Below are positions 33,117 to 42,026 of a DNA stretch of 64,000 bases, piece by piece. The position numbers and the translations under genes are program-made. Positions within the stretch are counted from its first letter, which is position 1; every line of letters begins with the position of its first letter. This DNA is from an uncultured Verrucomicrobia subdivision 3 bacterium (GTDB lineage Bacteria; Verrucomicrobiota; Verrucomicrobiia; Limisphaerales; UBA11358). The stretch is taken from positions 18,945 to 82,944 of the forward strand of contig CAINLR010000044.1 of the NCBI GenBank assembly GCA_903850425.1, given 5' to 3'. Under the pieces are notes generated by a model. It was not told the origin of the DNA. It saw only the letters and a list, made by a program, of their open reading frames with translations, and did no database searches.

Positions 33117-36100
33117 TTATTTCCAGTGGTATTCCCGCGCCCCGTTCAATTTTAACCGCCACCAAGCCCCGTCCCGTTGTGGGTTCGTGGTTGGCTCAAA
33201 TCCCTCCACGCAGCGCACGGTCGCCGGACGACCAAACCGCGCGGCGCTCAATTGAAGGTCGAAATTCCCTTTACGCGGCAGGGCCCGTAAAACCCATTCG
33301 CCATTTTCGCGCCGCACCACGACGCTGCCGCTGGTGCGCACATCGCCGAAGTCGAGCACCTGGCCGGTCGCATTGAGCCGGTGTTGATAAATGTCGTCAT
33401 CGCCGTTTGGGTCGGATGGTTCGGCTTCAAACGTGAGGTTCTGCCCATGAGCGCGGACACGCAGGGTGCCGGTTCGCATCCGATCTTCGCCATCGTTTTT
33501 GCCGTGCAGGGCGAGCCGCCCGCCACCCGGCTGAAATAATCCAATGCGCACGCTGTAGTCACCGTCGGGCAGACCGTCGGGCAAGCGAAGCTCATGCGGG
33601 CCGTCACGGAGCGTTTCACCGGCTTTCCAGGATGAAGTAGGCTTCGGCAGGGCATGGTCATTTTGAAGCGAGATGATTTCGCCGCTGACGAAATGCACAA
33701 AACAGTTGTAATTGTCCGACATGTTTTCGCCGACCTGCCACTCGTAGCTGAGCACGAAGGAACGGTCCCCGGTTTGCCGGAATTCCGCAATGGCCGGGTG
33801 GATGTGACGCCCGCCGCTCGCATTCCAATCCTCGGCCGCGCGGGCATTGGCGAAGGTGCTGTCGAAAGTTTGCGCATAGTCGGCGATAACCCCATCCAGC
33901 GACGCCGTCCAAGCGGTGACGCCCGCGCCTTTTGCCAGCCAGCCAAATTGTGGCAGGATGAAAGCTCCCTCCTGCAACGGTTTTGCTTCATTGTTGGCGG
34001 TCACCACCAGACCATTATTGTAGGTGACGCGGGCTTGCGTCCATTTTCCGGCTTTCGCCGCCTGCGATCCGTCCACCCATTTTCCGTCCACTCGATATTG
34101 AATATTGATGGGCACGGCCGTCGCGTATCGCGCCGTGACCGGCGACAACAGGTGGTGTTCCAGCCAAGCCAGCGGCACGTCTGAATAGGTTGCGCCACCC
34201 AAAAACCCGGCATGACCATAAATGACCTCCTGCATCCGGTATTGGTCGAGGACTTCCATGGGTGGCCGCGCACCCCACGTGGGCGCATTCCACCAGCGTT
34301 CGTAATAGCCCATCCCATGGTTGAACTGCAACGGATGAATTTTTAAGAGATCGAAATCCACCATCAAGGGGGCCTTTTGGCCGGCTTTGTCGGGCCAACC
34401 CGCGCCGAACTGCGCCTCCACGCCGTCGAGGCAACCACTCCAGAACCAATGATTGGCCCCTTCGCCCAGCACCGGTCCGACATACGTGGCGCGTTCGAAT
34501 GCCCACAATTGCCGATGCGCCTCCCAAACGGGTCGGAAGCTCGCGGCACCCTCGGCACCGGCGCGAAAATCGGTGTGAAACCAGGGCGGAACCGCCGAAT
34601 GCACATCCAGATAATCGGCGTTGGGGGCGTAGCGGGCGAAGATCTGCGAACTCTGCGTTTTCGCCAGCGGGAGGATGGCCTGCGGCTGCACGGCAAAGGA
34701 CTGTATTTTGGTGCCGGAATTGAACCATGCCAGCACGCGGTTACTGGTCGAATCCAGCGCCACGTCGTCGGGGTTGAACCCTTCATAATTCGGATAATAA
34801 TCCACATAGTTCTCGTGCAGGGCGATGTCGTTTCCCAGCCGTTTGGCCGTGGCCACCAAGTGCTTCATCCCCGGGTCGCCACCCAGTTCGGCATTGGCGG
34901 GAACATGGGCGGGAAGTGCATTGTCGTAGCCGCTCCGCTGCCAGTTATGAATGATGGCGATGCAATGGTTGATCCCGTATTCGTGCAGGGTTTCCAAATG
35001 TCTTTCAATTTCGTCAAAATGGCCGCCCCAAATGTCGAGCACCACCCTGCTCGCGAGGTGATCACGAAATGGCGATGGTGGATTCGGAATGTTTGGCATC
35101 GTTTCTGCAAGATGCCACGCGGCGGTAAACACCAATCGCTCGTGCAGCGGCCCGCGGGTCCCGTCGGTCCGGGAGGCATACACCGCATGATTGCCCTCGT
35201 GGCTGGAGGCCGAGGATTCCGTCCAGTCGAGAAACGCGTTCACGAATAAATTCTCGTGCTCAAGATAATATATCTGGCCGGAGTAGTAGGGAACCGTCAC
35301 GGGCCGACGATGTAATACCGGTCCCCACCGCCCGCCGTCCATGGCTGCGATTTCCGGCCGGTCACAGCTCAGGTCCAAAACCAAACTTTTCCCGCTCATT
35401 ACTGCGGTGCAGCGGAGCGTTGCGGCATGTCCCGCCACATCATATGTGGAAATGCAAGCAACCCCACCCGGCACCGATTGCCAACGACTGTTCTTGAGGA
35501 TTGCCGTCTTCGTCCAATCCAGACGGGCATCGCCTGCCAACGGGATCTCGACGGCAACTTTTTCGCCGTGCGCCGTGGCCCGCAACCGCCAAGTGCCCAA
35601 CGGCGGGTCACCGGCCGCGACCGGGCGGGTCCATTGATATTGGAGAGTTCCATCGGCGCCGCGGTAGCTTAACGTGGCTATCTCAGCGCTGACCGCTGCG
35701 GTGATTTTGCTGGGAAAACCAGAGGGTGGAGCGACCTCGCCATTTTGGGTGGGATAAAGGCGGCGCAGATCCAGTGGTGGAATCTGCGTGGTCCGATTCA
35801 CCGGCTTCGGTGCGAAGCCCTCCAACACCAGCTCGCGCCCGCTCCAAAGCGCAAAATCAAATGAGGCGTTGTCGCGCGGGCCAGGATCGGTTTCGAAACG
35901 AACTGTCACGGTTTGACCAGCCAGGTCGGTGAGGTCGAAAGAAAACGGCTGCCACTGGGCATCCGTTCGATTTTCATCCAGCAAGATCCGCCCGTTCGCC
36001 CGGATGCGAAAGGTCGCTCCATCTGACTTGGGTTTTTCACCCGGACCAGCCATGGCGTCGCCACGCATCGCCACGGCACCAATCAGTTTGATACGTTGAA

Positions 36101-36431
36101 CCGCGTCGGCCGAAGGTAAAACAAAGCGAAACTCTTGAAACGCCACACCTGTTCCGCCCCGCCATGGCGGATGCAACAGGAAGGCCACGCGCCAGTTCTG
36201 TTCGCCCACCGGTTGCAAGGCCACCCCCGTAACGGCATCAAACCCTCCGGCCCAGCCAATGGGAAAGTGCCTTTCCTCCTGGCCGCGATATTGGTAGCCA
36301 ACTGCGTATAATCCAACTTCGTCCAGCGCCAACCGGTCGGAGTCGGGGCGAATCAAGGGTGCCAGCTCGTGATCGCCCGCCCGCACCGTGACTGCGGCCA
36401 GCAGACTGATGGCAAAGAAAAGAAATTTCAT
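33117..36431 (-). CDS. Large secreted glycosidase-like protein, family unassigned
   Basis: The start at 36431 gives a signal peptide (MKFLFFAISLLAAVTVRAGD) and 1104 residues. The N-terminal part contains a carbohydrate-binding-like beta-sandwich (about 30-220). The middle (about 480-780) reads as a TIM barrel with strand-end motifs VVLDIWGGHFDE, IAIIHNWQRSGYDN, IALHENYVDYYPNYEGF, DYLDVHSAVPPWF and VGPVLGEGANHWFWSG. The acidic residues on these strands are candidate catalytic groups. This recalls alpha-N-acetylgalactosaminidase-like barrels (GH101/GH129 style), but I cannot assign a family with confidence. C-terminal beta-sandwich domains follow. It lacks a C-terminal FYRL-type ending and stands alone on the minus strand. 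Confidence 0.7.
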   Translation of the reverse strand: MKFLFFAISLLAAVTVRAGDHELAPLIRPDSDRLALDEVGLYAVGYQYRGQEERHFPIGWAGGFDAVTGVALQPVGEQNWRVAFLLHPPWRGGTGVAFQEFRFVLPSADAVQRIKLIGAVAMRGDAMAGPGEKPKSDGATFRIRANGRILLDENRTDAQWQPFSFDLTDLAGQTVTVRFETDPGPRDNASFDFALWSGRELVLEGFAPKPVNRTTQIPPLDLRRLYPTQNGEVAPPSGFPSKITAAVSAEIATLSYRGADGTLQYQWTRPVAAGDPPLGTWRLRATAHGEKVAVEIPLAGDARLDWTKTAILKNSRWQSVPGGVACISTYDVAGHAATLRCTAVMSGKSLVLDLSCDRPEIAAMDGGRWGPVLHRRPVTVPYYSGQIYYLEHENLFVNAFLDWTESSASSHEGNHAVYASRTDGTRGPLHERLVFTAAWHLAETMPNIPNPPSPFRDHLASRVVLDIWGGHFDEIERHLETLHEYGINHCIAIIHNWQRSGYDNALPAHVPANAELGGDPGMKHLVATAKRLGNDIALHENYVDYYPNYEGFNPDDVALDSTSNRVLAWFNSGTKIQSFAVQPQAILPLAKTQSSQIFARYAPNADYLDVHSAVPPWFHTDFRAGAEGAASFRPVWEAHRQLWAFERATYVGPVLGEGANHWFWSGCLDGVEAQFGAGWPDKAGQKAPLMVDFDLLKIHPLQFNHGMGYYERWWNAPTWGARPPMEVLDQYRMQEVIYGHAGFLGGATYSDVPLAWLEHHLLSPVTARYATAVPINIQYRVDGKWVDGSQAAKAGKWTQARVTYNNGLVVTANNEAKPLQEGAFILPQFGWLAKGAGVTAWTASLDGVIADYAQTFDSTFANARAAEDWNASGGRHIHPAIAEFRQTGDRSFVLSYEWQVGENMSDNYNCFVHFVSGEIISLQNDHALPKPTSSWKAGETLRDGPHELRLPDGLPDGDYSVRIGLFQPGGGRLALHGKNDGEDRMRTGTLRVRAHGQNLTFEAEPSDPNGDDDIYQHRLNATGQVLDFGDVRTSGSVVVRRENGEWVLRALPRKGNFDLQLSAARFGRPATVRCVEGFEPTTNPQRDGAWWRLKLNGAREYHWK

Positions 36432-36776
36432 CGTTGTCGTGCCGTCATACATAGAACAGAAAGACCGCCTTGAGCAGTCCAAAAAACACTAAATGTTCTA
36501 TTCTGGTGACGGGAACGAGCCGCCTCGATCAACGACTCAACCGCGCGGCGAGCACGGGCCGGAAGGGTGCCAGTTAACTTGCGACGCACTTCCTTGCATT
36601 CACAGTATCGTCCGCAGCGTCCGTCAACTGGTCCACCACCGGGACCAATCTTCTCCCGTCAAAGGTCGGTGCGGATGGCTGGGTTCGGGCCGGTGGCATT
36701 GCGACATTTTATTTTTTGCACATATGCAAGGCAGTCGAATCCTAATGGACTTGAATCTGCCACAACGCGCACGCCT
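36432..36776. other. Gene-free stretch upstream of the large glycosidase
   Basis: The stretch should contain the promoter of the minus-strand glycosidase gene. Open frames here are short and resemble nothing known. No repeat or hairpin stands out. Confidence 0.4.
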
Positions 36777-37281
36777 ATGAGAATCATTTCACTGTTGATG
36801 TTTTTTGCCGCCGTGCTGTCACTGGAAGCGGGTCCAACGAATGCTATTTTGTTCGTCAGCCAGACGGCCATTCCCGGTGATTTTACGACCATCGCTGCGA
36901 CGTTCGGGAATCAACAAGCCACTCCAGAAAGGTGTGGTCGCGGTGGAGATTTGCATGTCTGATAGGCGGACGGCACGATAAAAAATCTGACCCGTGCCGC
37001 CGATTATGGCCGGTGGGGAAACCAGTTGACCAACAGCATTGCGGTCTGCCAACCGTCCGCCCATTGATTGGAGTGGTAAGAAGGCGGTTTTCAGCATGGT
37101 GGTGGGAGCGGCGAAGGCCCAGTATGACTACGCCACGGTGAGCTACTGGCACCTATACGAAACCACCAATTTCACCGATCCGGCATCCGTCGCCATCATC
37201 ACCAAGGTCCCGAACCAGCCGACGAATTTCAACAGCGTCGCCCCGATTTACGGCACGGATGACCACATCATTTTCGCCAGC
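36777..37281 (+). pseudogene. HzsA-related protein remnant
   Basis: A signal-peptide-like start (MRIISLLMFFAAVLSLEAGP) is followed by ILFVSQTAIPGDFTTIAATF and GRGGDL, which match the start of hydrazine-synthase-alpha-like (HzsA-related) proteins common in Verrucomicrobiota and Planctomycetota. At 36958 two adjacent stops (TGA TAG) interrupt the frame. The family sequence goes on (ADGTIKNLTRAADYGRWGNQ) until a 4-base insertion near 37065 shifts it. It then resumes in another frame as WSGKKAVFSMVVG and IITKVPNQPTNFNSVAPIYG. It breaks off at HIIFAS, where it abuts an integrase remnant. It is clearly non-functional and truncated. Confidence 0.8.
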
Positions 37282-37466
37282 GGCATCCACTTGACGCGTT
37301 TGCGCCCGCCGGCGTCCTCAACGGAGAGGCGGGCCACGAATTTGCCGTGGCGACGCCGCAGGCCGCGAATTGCGTGCTTGCGGTTGTCGAGCACCTTGGT
37401 GTATCTATAGCGGCGCGAGTTTGAGTTGGAGCCGGAGGGATTGCCCGGCGTTGCAGAGCGTTTCAT
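37278..37466 (-). pseudogene. N-terminal fragment of a tyrosine-recombinase-type integrase
   Basis: The 62 or so residues from MKRSATPGNPSGSNSNSRRY through KHAIRGLRRRHGKFVARLSV to GGRKRVKWMPL resemble the N-terminal Arm-DNA-binding part of verrucomicrobial site-specific integrases. The catalytic domain with the Arg-His-Arg-Tyr residues is absent. The fragment ends where the HzsA-like remnant ends on the other strand. It lies 80 bases from tRNA-Leu, a typical integration site, and reads away from it. The identification rests on style of sequence and context. Confidence 0.55.
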
Positions 37467-37545
37467 TCGGCAACCCGGCCGCATAATCTGTAGCAGGCGA
37501 CCCGCTCACCCGCAAAAACAGTTGTAAATCATTGAAAGTCAGAGT

Positions 37546-37632
37546 GCCGATGTGGCGGAATTGGCAGACGCGCTAGACTCAAAATCTAGTATCCGTGAGG
37601 ATGTGTGGGTTCGACCCCCTCCGTCGGCACCA
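37546..37632 (+). tRNA. tRNA-Leu (anticodon CAA)
   Basis: The 7-bp acceptor stem GCCGATG/CGTCGGC, with one G-U pair, is followed by a D arm (TGGCAGA) and an anticodon stem CTAGA/TCTAG enclosing loop CTCAAAA (anticodon CAA, reading UUG). There is a long class II variable arm (ATCC-GTGA-GGAT) and a T arm GGGTTCGACCCC. The CCA end is encoded (37630-37632). The long variable arm and the anticodon fit leucine. Confidence 0.97.
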
Positions 37633-37814
37633 ACTTATCAATGGCTGGAGGCAGCCTTCCGACTTTGAACTTTTCAGTTCGCGTTGGAATCATTATTCAA
37701 GCTGCCAGAATACTTCGAAAATGAAGCCCGTTTCATTGTTTCGAACTACTTTCGATTCCTCCTAATCTCCAAGGTGCGAACGGCTGTCAGCCTTCACTTC
37801 GTTCGGTTGGACTT

Positions 37815-40088
37815 CTATTCGCCGACGAGGCGGTAGGGATTGACCGTGTCTTCACCGATGCTCGTGGTGGGGGAAGCTTTGAGCGAGAGCGCGAAGGCGA
37901 TGGTGAAATCCGTCGCGCCATTTACCTCATCCACCACGCGGAAGGTCAGGGCGCCGGTGAAACTCCGCAGGTCGCGGTAGAGCGTGTAAAACTGTTCCTG
38001 CAAACGGCCGCTCTGCGCGTTGTAATTGTGTGTGGCGCGCAGACCCCAGTTGTCGTTCACGCGATAAAATATCGTGCTGCGGATATAGTTATTTTGTCCC
38101 GCCGCGAAATTATTCGCCGCGTCATTCCCCAGATACCAGTGGCCAATGCCCCAGCTCCAGCGGTCGCTGGGCGCGAAGGTCAACTGGTGCAACGCCATTT
38201 TCACATCGCCGCGGCCTAGGTCGTAACGCAGTTCGGATTCCGCAGTGAGCCAGGAGCGCGGCCGGAACTTGAACTGCGAATAGAGGTCATTCAAATCGCT
38301 CTGCTTGTTGGTGCTGCCGGCGACGTAGCCGGGGGCGAGCCGCCAGTCGAGCATGACATTCCAGTTCACCAGATCATCAATCTGTCCGCCGCGTTTGGTC
38401 TGCAATACGTTGCGCAGGCCGAACCGGACCACGTTCTGGGAGTCAACGGAATCAATGCTGTTGTAGTCGGGGTAGGAAACGGGTGAGAGCTGGAGCGCGG
38501 GCATTTCGCCATCAAACTGCGGCAGTTGCTCGAACGGGGTGCTGGGGCGCGGCACAAAAACGTAATCCGCCGAAGGCTCCAGGATGTGCCGCAGTCCGTC
38601 CACTTGGAAAAAGGAATTGGTCGCGTTGGCCCACAGCCGCGAGACTTTGAAGGACGTGCGCACGCCGGTGTTCAAGACGCCGCGATAGACGTCGGCGTTC
38701 GAGTTGGTGTAGCTCGAACTCCGGCTGCTGTAATAAGTGAACCGGCCGCCGACGCGCGGCGCGACGTTGAGCCAGTGGAAAAAGGTCCACGGCAGGGTGA
38801 GCTGATGATAGGTGTCGCCGCGGGCGGCGGAGTCGGCGTAAAAACCATTCGTGCCGTAATAGAGTCCGTTCGTGTTGCCGCCGTTTGAGGTGAAGGAGCG
38901 ATACCAACCGGCCGAGCTGACGCTGTCGTAATAGACCGGCGTGTCCAAGACCTGCTGGCGGAAGCCGGTCAGCCGCACGTCGGGCAGGCGTTCGATCTGG
39001 CTGAAAAAGCTGTTCACGCGCGGCGTGGTCAGCGCGTCGAGGCTCCAGTTGTCCCAGTATTTATTCGCCTCGACGAAGGTGTTCGGCTGCGGATTGGCGG
39101 TGTAATCGCCTTCAAAAAAATCATGCACCATCAGCGGGTCGCTCTGGTAATTCACCAGCGCCTTCAAATTCAGATTCGTCGCCGGCGTCGCCTGCCAGCC
39201 GAGGTAGAAGCGCTGGCGGTTCTCCGGGATGTGGCCGTAGAACGGCAGGCCGTTCGTGCCGGAATAGGGCTCCGCATCGTGCTGGTAATAGTATTTGGTC
39301 ATCACTTCACCCCACTGACCCAGATGCAAATTGAGGTCCGGCCCGGCACCCACGCCGCGTTTGGAACGGTAGTCGAGATGGATTTTACCGTTCGCCTCGT
39401 CGCCCAGAAACCAGGTGTAGGTGTTCAGCAGATACGCCCCGTAGCGGCTGCGATAACCGGGCGTCAGCATGAAATTATTGGCGTGCGGCCCGAGGTTGCG
39501 CTGGTAATACGGAAAATAAAACACCGGCACGCCCTCGGCAAAAACCACGGCGTTCCACATCTGGAGAGATTTGCCGGGAATCAGTTTAAGGCGGCTCGCG
39601 CGAACTTTGAAGGCCGGGTCCGCCGCGTCATCCGTCGTCACAAACGCCTTGTGCGCCGTGTAAACGTGGTTGCTGGCATCGCCCGTCAAGCCTTCGCCCC
39701 CGGCAAACATCGGCGCTTTGCCAGTGCGGAATTGTTCACTGCGCATCTGGCGCGTCTTGAAATTATAGTGGATATGCTCGCCCACCCAGAGCTGGTCGCC
39801 CGATTCAATGCGCACGGCGCCGTCGGCATCTACATCGCCTGACTTCATGTTTAACGCGGCGTTGTCGGCCGTGAGCACGACGGTTCCATGATTGTAGTTC
39901 ACATAGATGCCATTGGTGCCCGTCGCCGTGCCTGAAGCGTTGTCATAATCCACCTTGCCTTCAATCGTGCCGGGCAGGATCCGGCTCAAGGCATTCACTT
40001 CCCACGAAGGTTCCTCCGCCGCGCGGACGAGGCACGGCAGCAGCGCGGCCAGCAAAGCCAGGGCGGTAATAGCGGAAAATTTTCTCAT
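37815..40088 (-). CDS. lptD: LPS-assembly protein LptD
   Basis: The protein has 757 residues with a signal peptide (MRKFSAITALALLAALLPCL, cleavage near VRA). The N-terminal periplasmic OstA/LptA-like beta-jellyroll (about 35-175) contains NHGTVVLTADNAALNMKSGD and VDADGAVRIESGDQLW. The C-terminal part is a beta-barrel with the LptD hallmarks VPVFYFPYYQRNLG and LTPGYRSRYGAYLLNTYTW. LptD with LptE inserts lipopolysaccharide into the outer leaflet of the outer membrane. The length matches the family. The gene reads alone toward tRNA-Leu and is divergent from yajQ. Confidence 0.9.
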   Translation of the reverse strand: MRKFSAITALALLAALLPCLVRAAEEPSWEVNALSRILPGTIEGKVDYDNASGTATGTNGIYVNYNHGTVVLTADNAALNMKSGDVDADGAVRIESGDQLWVGEHIHYNFKTRQMRSEQFRTGKAPMFAGGEGLTGDASNHVYTAHKAFVTTDDAADPAFKVRASRLKLIPGKSLQMWNAVVFAEGVPVFYFPYYQRNLGPHANNFMLTPGYRSRYGAYLLNTYTWFLGDEANGKIHLDYRSKRGVGAGPDLNLHLGQWGEVMTKYYYQHDAEPYSGTNGLPFYGHIPENRQRFYLGWQATPATNLNLKALVNYQSDPLMVHDFFEGDYTANPQPNTFVEANKYWDNWSLDALTTPRVNSFFSQIERLPDVRLTGFRQQVLDTPVYYDSVSSAGWYRSFTSNGGNTNGLYYGTNGFYADSAARGDTYHQLTLPWTFFHWLNVAPRVGGRFTYYSSRSSSYTNSNADVYRGVLNTGVRTSFKVSRLWANATNSFFQVDGLRHILEPSADYVFVPRPSTPFEQLPQFDGEMPALQLSPVSYPDYNSIDSVDSQNVVRFGLRNVLQTKRGGQIDDLVNWNVMLDWRLAPGYVAGSTNKQSDLNDLYSQFKFRPRSWLTAESELRYDLGRGDVKMALHQLTFAPSDRWSWGIGHWYLGNDAANNFAAGQNNYIRSTIFYRVNDNWGLRATHNYNAQSGRLQEQFYTLYRDLRSFTGALTFRVVDEVNGATDFTIAFALSLKASPTTSIGEDTVNPYRLVGE

Positions 40089-40262
40089 GCGGCGCGGTCA
40101 ATTAAACAGAACCAGCCGCCACTGCCAAGCGAGTTTTCACCCCGCACCCGCCGGCGGGCGCGGCGGGCCACGGTTCTGGCCGCGCCGGCAGCCCGGATAG
40201 GGTCGATCGGTGCCGGTGGCAAATTCGCTTTTCTTTCGCGCGCATTTTCCTACGCTGGCGTC

Positions 40263-40748
40263 ATGCCTTCATTCGACATTGTTTCGCAACTCAACTCGAT
40301 GGAAATCGAAAACGCCGTCAACCAGGCCAAAAAGGAACTGGCCAACCGGTTCGATTTCAAGAACAGCAAATGGGAAATCCTACTGGAGAAAACCGAGATC
40401 AAGCTCACCGCCGACAACGAATTCAAAGTCAGCACGCTCAACGAAATTGTCATTGGCAAGCTCGCCAAGCGCGGCCTCAGCATGAAAAGCATCGAGCAAT
40501 GCGACCCGGACATTTCGCCGCTCGGCCATGCGCGGCAGAGCATCAAGCTCAAGCACGGCATCGCGAGCGCCGACGCCAAGCTGATCGCCAGCTTCATCCG
40601 CGACAGCAAGCTCAAGGTCACCACGCAGATCCAGGGCGACGAAGTGCGCGTGCAGGGCAAGAGCCGCGACGATCTGCAAGCGGTCATCGCCGCCGTGCGC
40701 GGGCACGAATTTCCCGTGGCGGTGCAGTTTGTGAATTTCCGCGACTGA
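40263..40748 (+). CDS. yajQ: YajQ family cyclic di-GMP-binding protein
   Basis: The protein has 161 residues, the full family length. It begins with PSFDIVSQLNSMEIENAVNQ and contains the two ferredoxin-like alpha/beta repeats, with DFKNSKWEI and IKLKHGIASADAKLIASFIR, ending AAVRGHEFPVAVQFVNFRD. YajQ proteins bind nucleotides, and in Xanthomonas the homologue is a c-di-GMP receptor that controls transcription; the role here is inferred. The last 60 bases are duplicated at 41341-41400, on the far side of the next two genes. Confidence 0.95.
   Translation: MPSFDIVSQLNSMEIENAVNQAKKELANRFDFKNSKWEILLEKTEIKLTADNEFKVSTLNEIVIGKLAKRGLSMKSIEQCDPDISPLGHARQSIKLKHGIASADAKLIASFIRDSKLKVTTQIQGDEVRVQGKSRDDLQAVIAAVRGHEFPVAVQFVNFRD
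40689..40748 (+). repeat. Direct repeat, copy 1: yajQ 3' end
   Basis: The last 20 codons of yajQ, including the stop, match 41341-41400 at 57 of 60 bases. The three differences (CAC/CAT, CGC/CGG, GAC/GAT) are all synonymous. The copies are 652 bp apart and bound a two-gene cassette. Confidence 0.95.
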
Positions 40749-40754
40749 CGCAAA

Positions 40755-41093
40755 ATGAAATTGCCGGACGCCCACGTCGCTGTTGTCAGCCGCGAAAAAG
40801 TTGCGGATTATCTCCTCAACACGGCGCATCCCGACAACGGCGGCAAGGCGGAATTTTTCGAGCGACATGGATTCCACCGCGACGAATGGGAAGTGCTGGC
40901 TGCTGCGTTGAAACATCTGGCTGTCAACGGGGAGGTGATTTTCATCGGCGAAACGTTGCATGGGAAAAAGCATGTTGTCGTCGGGCCGCTGCCGTCGCCC
41001 GGCGGCAAGTCGCCGTTGGTGCAAAGCATCTGGATAGTGGACAAAGGTCTGGTTGTGGCTAGATTGGTGACGGCATATCCGCGCAAAGCATGA
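40755..41093 (+). CDS. DUF6883-like small protein
   Basis: The protein has 112 residues. It begins KLPDAHVAVVSREKVADYLL, contains AEFFERHGFHRDEWEVLAAA and a central GKKHVVVGPLPSPGG, and ends LVVARLVTAYPRKA. This matches the pattern I associate with DUF6883 proteins, which often sit next to DUF4926 genes as a possible toxin-antitoxin-like pair. No catalytic residues are established; His and Asp in the first half (DNGG, ERHGFHRDE) are conserved-looking. The gene overlaps the next one or ends just before it, and the pair is enclosed by the yajQ-end direct repeats. Confidence 0.6.
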   Translation: MKLPDAHVAVVSREKVADYLLNTAHPDNGGKAEFFERHGFHRDEWEVLAAALKHLAVNGEVIFIGETLHGKKHVVVGPLPSPGGKSPLVQSIWIVDKGLVVARLVTAYPRKA

Positions 41094-41101
41094 AAGGCAA
41101 C

Positions 41102-41335
41102 ATGAAGATCAAAGAACATGACCGCATCGTTTTGAAAACCGCCATCGCCGCCGTAGGTTTGGAAGCCGGCGATGTGGGAACTGTGGTCCATGTGTATCGT
41201 GATGGGCTGGCTTACGAGGTGGAATTCACCACCCTCAATGGCGACACCGCCGCCGTGATCACCGTGGAAGCCGCCCAAGTGCGGCCCGTCCACAAACGCG
41301 AAATCACCCACGCCCGCGAACTGCAACCGGCCTGA
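41102..41335 (+). CDS. DUF4926 family protein
   Basis: The protein has 77 residues from the ATG at 41102, which has AAAGG just upstream; an ATG at 41090 overlapping the previous stop is the alternative. The core LKTAIAAVGLEAGDVGTVVH followed by VYRDGLAYEVEF is the DUF4926 signature, a small SH3-like beta-barrel. It is coupled to the DUF6883-like gene, where it may be the antitoxin or modulator (inference). The yajQ 3'-end duplicate begins 5 bases after its stop. Confidence 0.75.
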   Translation: MKIKEHDRIVLKTAIAAVGLEAGDVGTVVHVYRDGLAYEVEFTTLNGDTAAVITVEAAQVRPVHKREITHARELQPA

Positions 41336-41340
41336 AGTTT

Positions 41341-41400
41341 GCCGCCGTGCGCGGGCATGAATTTCCCGTGGCGGTGCAGTTTGTGAATTTCCGGGATTGA
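41341..41400 (+). repeat. Direct repeat, copy 2: orphan yajQ 3' end
   Basis: The stretch encodes AAVRGHEFPVAVQFVNFRD and stop in frame, as in yajQ, but has no start or upstream yajQ body. It differs from copy 1 only at three synonymous sites, so it has been under, or was copied from, a coding sequence under constraint. Confidence 0.95.
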
Positions 41401-41412
41401 AGCTGCCTTTAC

Positions 41413-42015
41413 ATGGACTTGTTCCGCTCCAGCAAAGTCCGGCTCGTCCTGATTATTTCAGGAAGTCTGCTGCTGGGCTGGATCGGCTTCAGTTGGAGAT
41501 ACGCCATGAAGTATTGCCACCGCCACTGCATTCATCAAACGGCGGCTGCGTTCCGGCTGTATGCGAGCGATCATAAAGGGAATCTCCCTTTCAGCACGAA
41601 TGGTTTTGGCGATGCTTTGATGCTATTGGTCAACAGTGAGTATGTGACAGGAGTGGCTTTGACGACCATCCCTTTTGTTTGCGGCCCTGATGACGACGGG
41701 CATGTTTTTGCCGCCGCACTGACCAACCATTCCATCGTGCCGGAAGCCGCCTGCTCGCGAGTTTACGTTCAAGGCTTGAATGAGACAAACAATCCCGAGA
41801 TTTGCGTTTTGTTTGACCGCAACTCCTGCAATGGCGGCGATCATGCCCGCTCCCCGTGGGCGCACCGGCTAAGAGAGGTCTGTCTGTTGGATAGTTCGGT
41901 GCGAGACATTCGCGACGAAGCCTGGCCGGAATTCAGCCGGAAACAAGTAGAGTTACTGGTGGCCGCTGGTTTTTCGCGAACGAATGCGCTGCATTACTAT
42001 CCAGCCGCAAATTAG
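41413..42015 (+). CDS. Membrane-anchored pseudopilin-style protein of unknown function
   Basis: The protein has 200 residues with one N-terminal membrane helix (about residues 8-28). An alpha region contains HQTAAAFRLYASDHKGNLPF, a motif seen in the globular part of verrucomicrobial H-X9-DG pseudopilins, although the AFTLIE cleavage motif is absent. The rest is probably periplasmic, with scattered cysteines (Cys in CHRHC, VCGPDD, NSCNGG). It may be a pseudopilin-derived protein; the function is unknown. It begins 12 bases after the orphan yajQ end. Confidence 0.6.
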   Translation: MDLFRSSKVRLVLIISGSLLLGWIGFSWRYAMKYCHRHCIHQTAAAFRLYASDHKGNLPFSTNGFGDALMLLVNSEYVTGVALTTIPFVCGPDDDGHVFAAALTNHSIVPEAACSRVYVQGLNETNNPEICVLFDRNSCNGGDHARSPWAHRLREVCLLDSSVRDIRDEAWPEFSRKQVELLVAAGFSRTNALHYYPAAN

Positions 42016-42026
42016 CTGAATCTTTC

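Noticed and set aside
36493..36962. A single intact gene starting near 36567
   Set aside because: Only the part from 36777 resembles the HzsA family; the upstream codons are non-native and the frame stops early.
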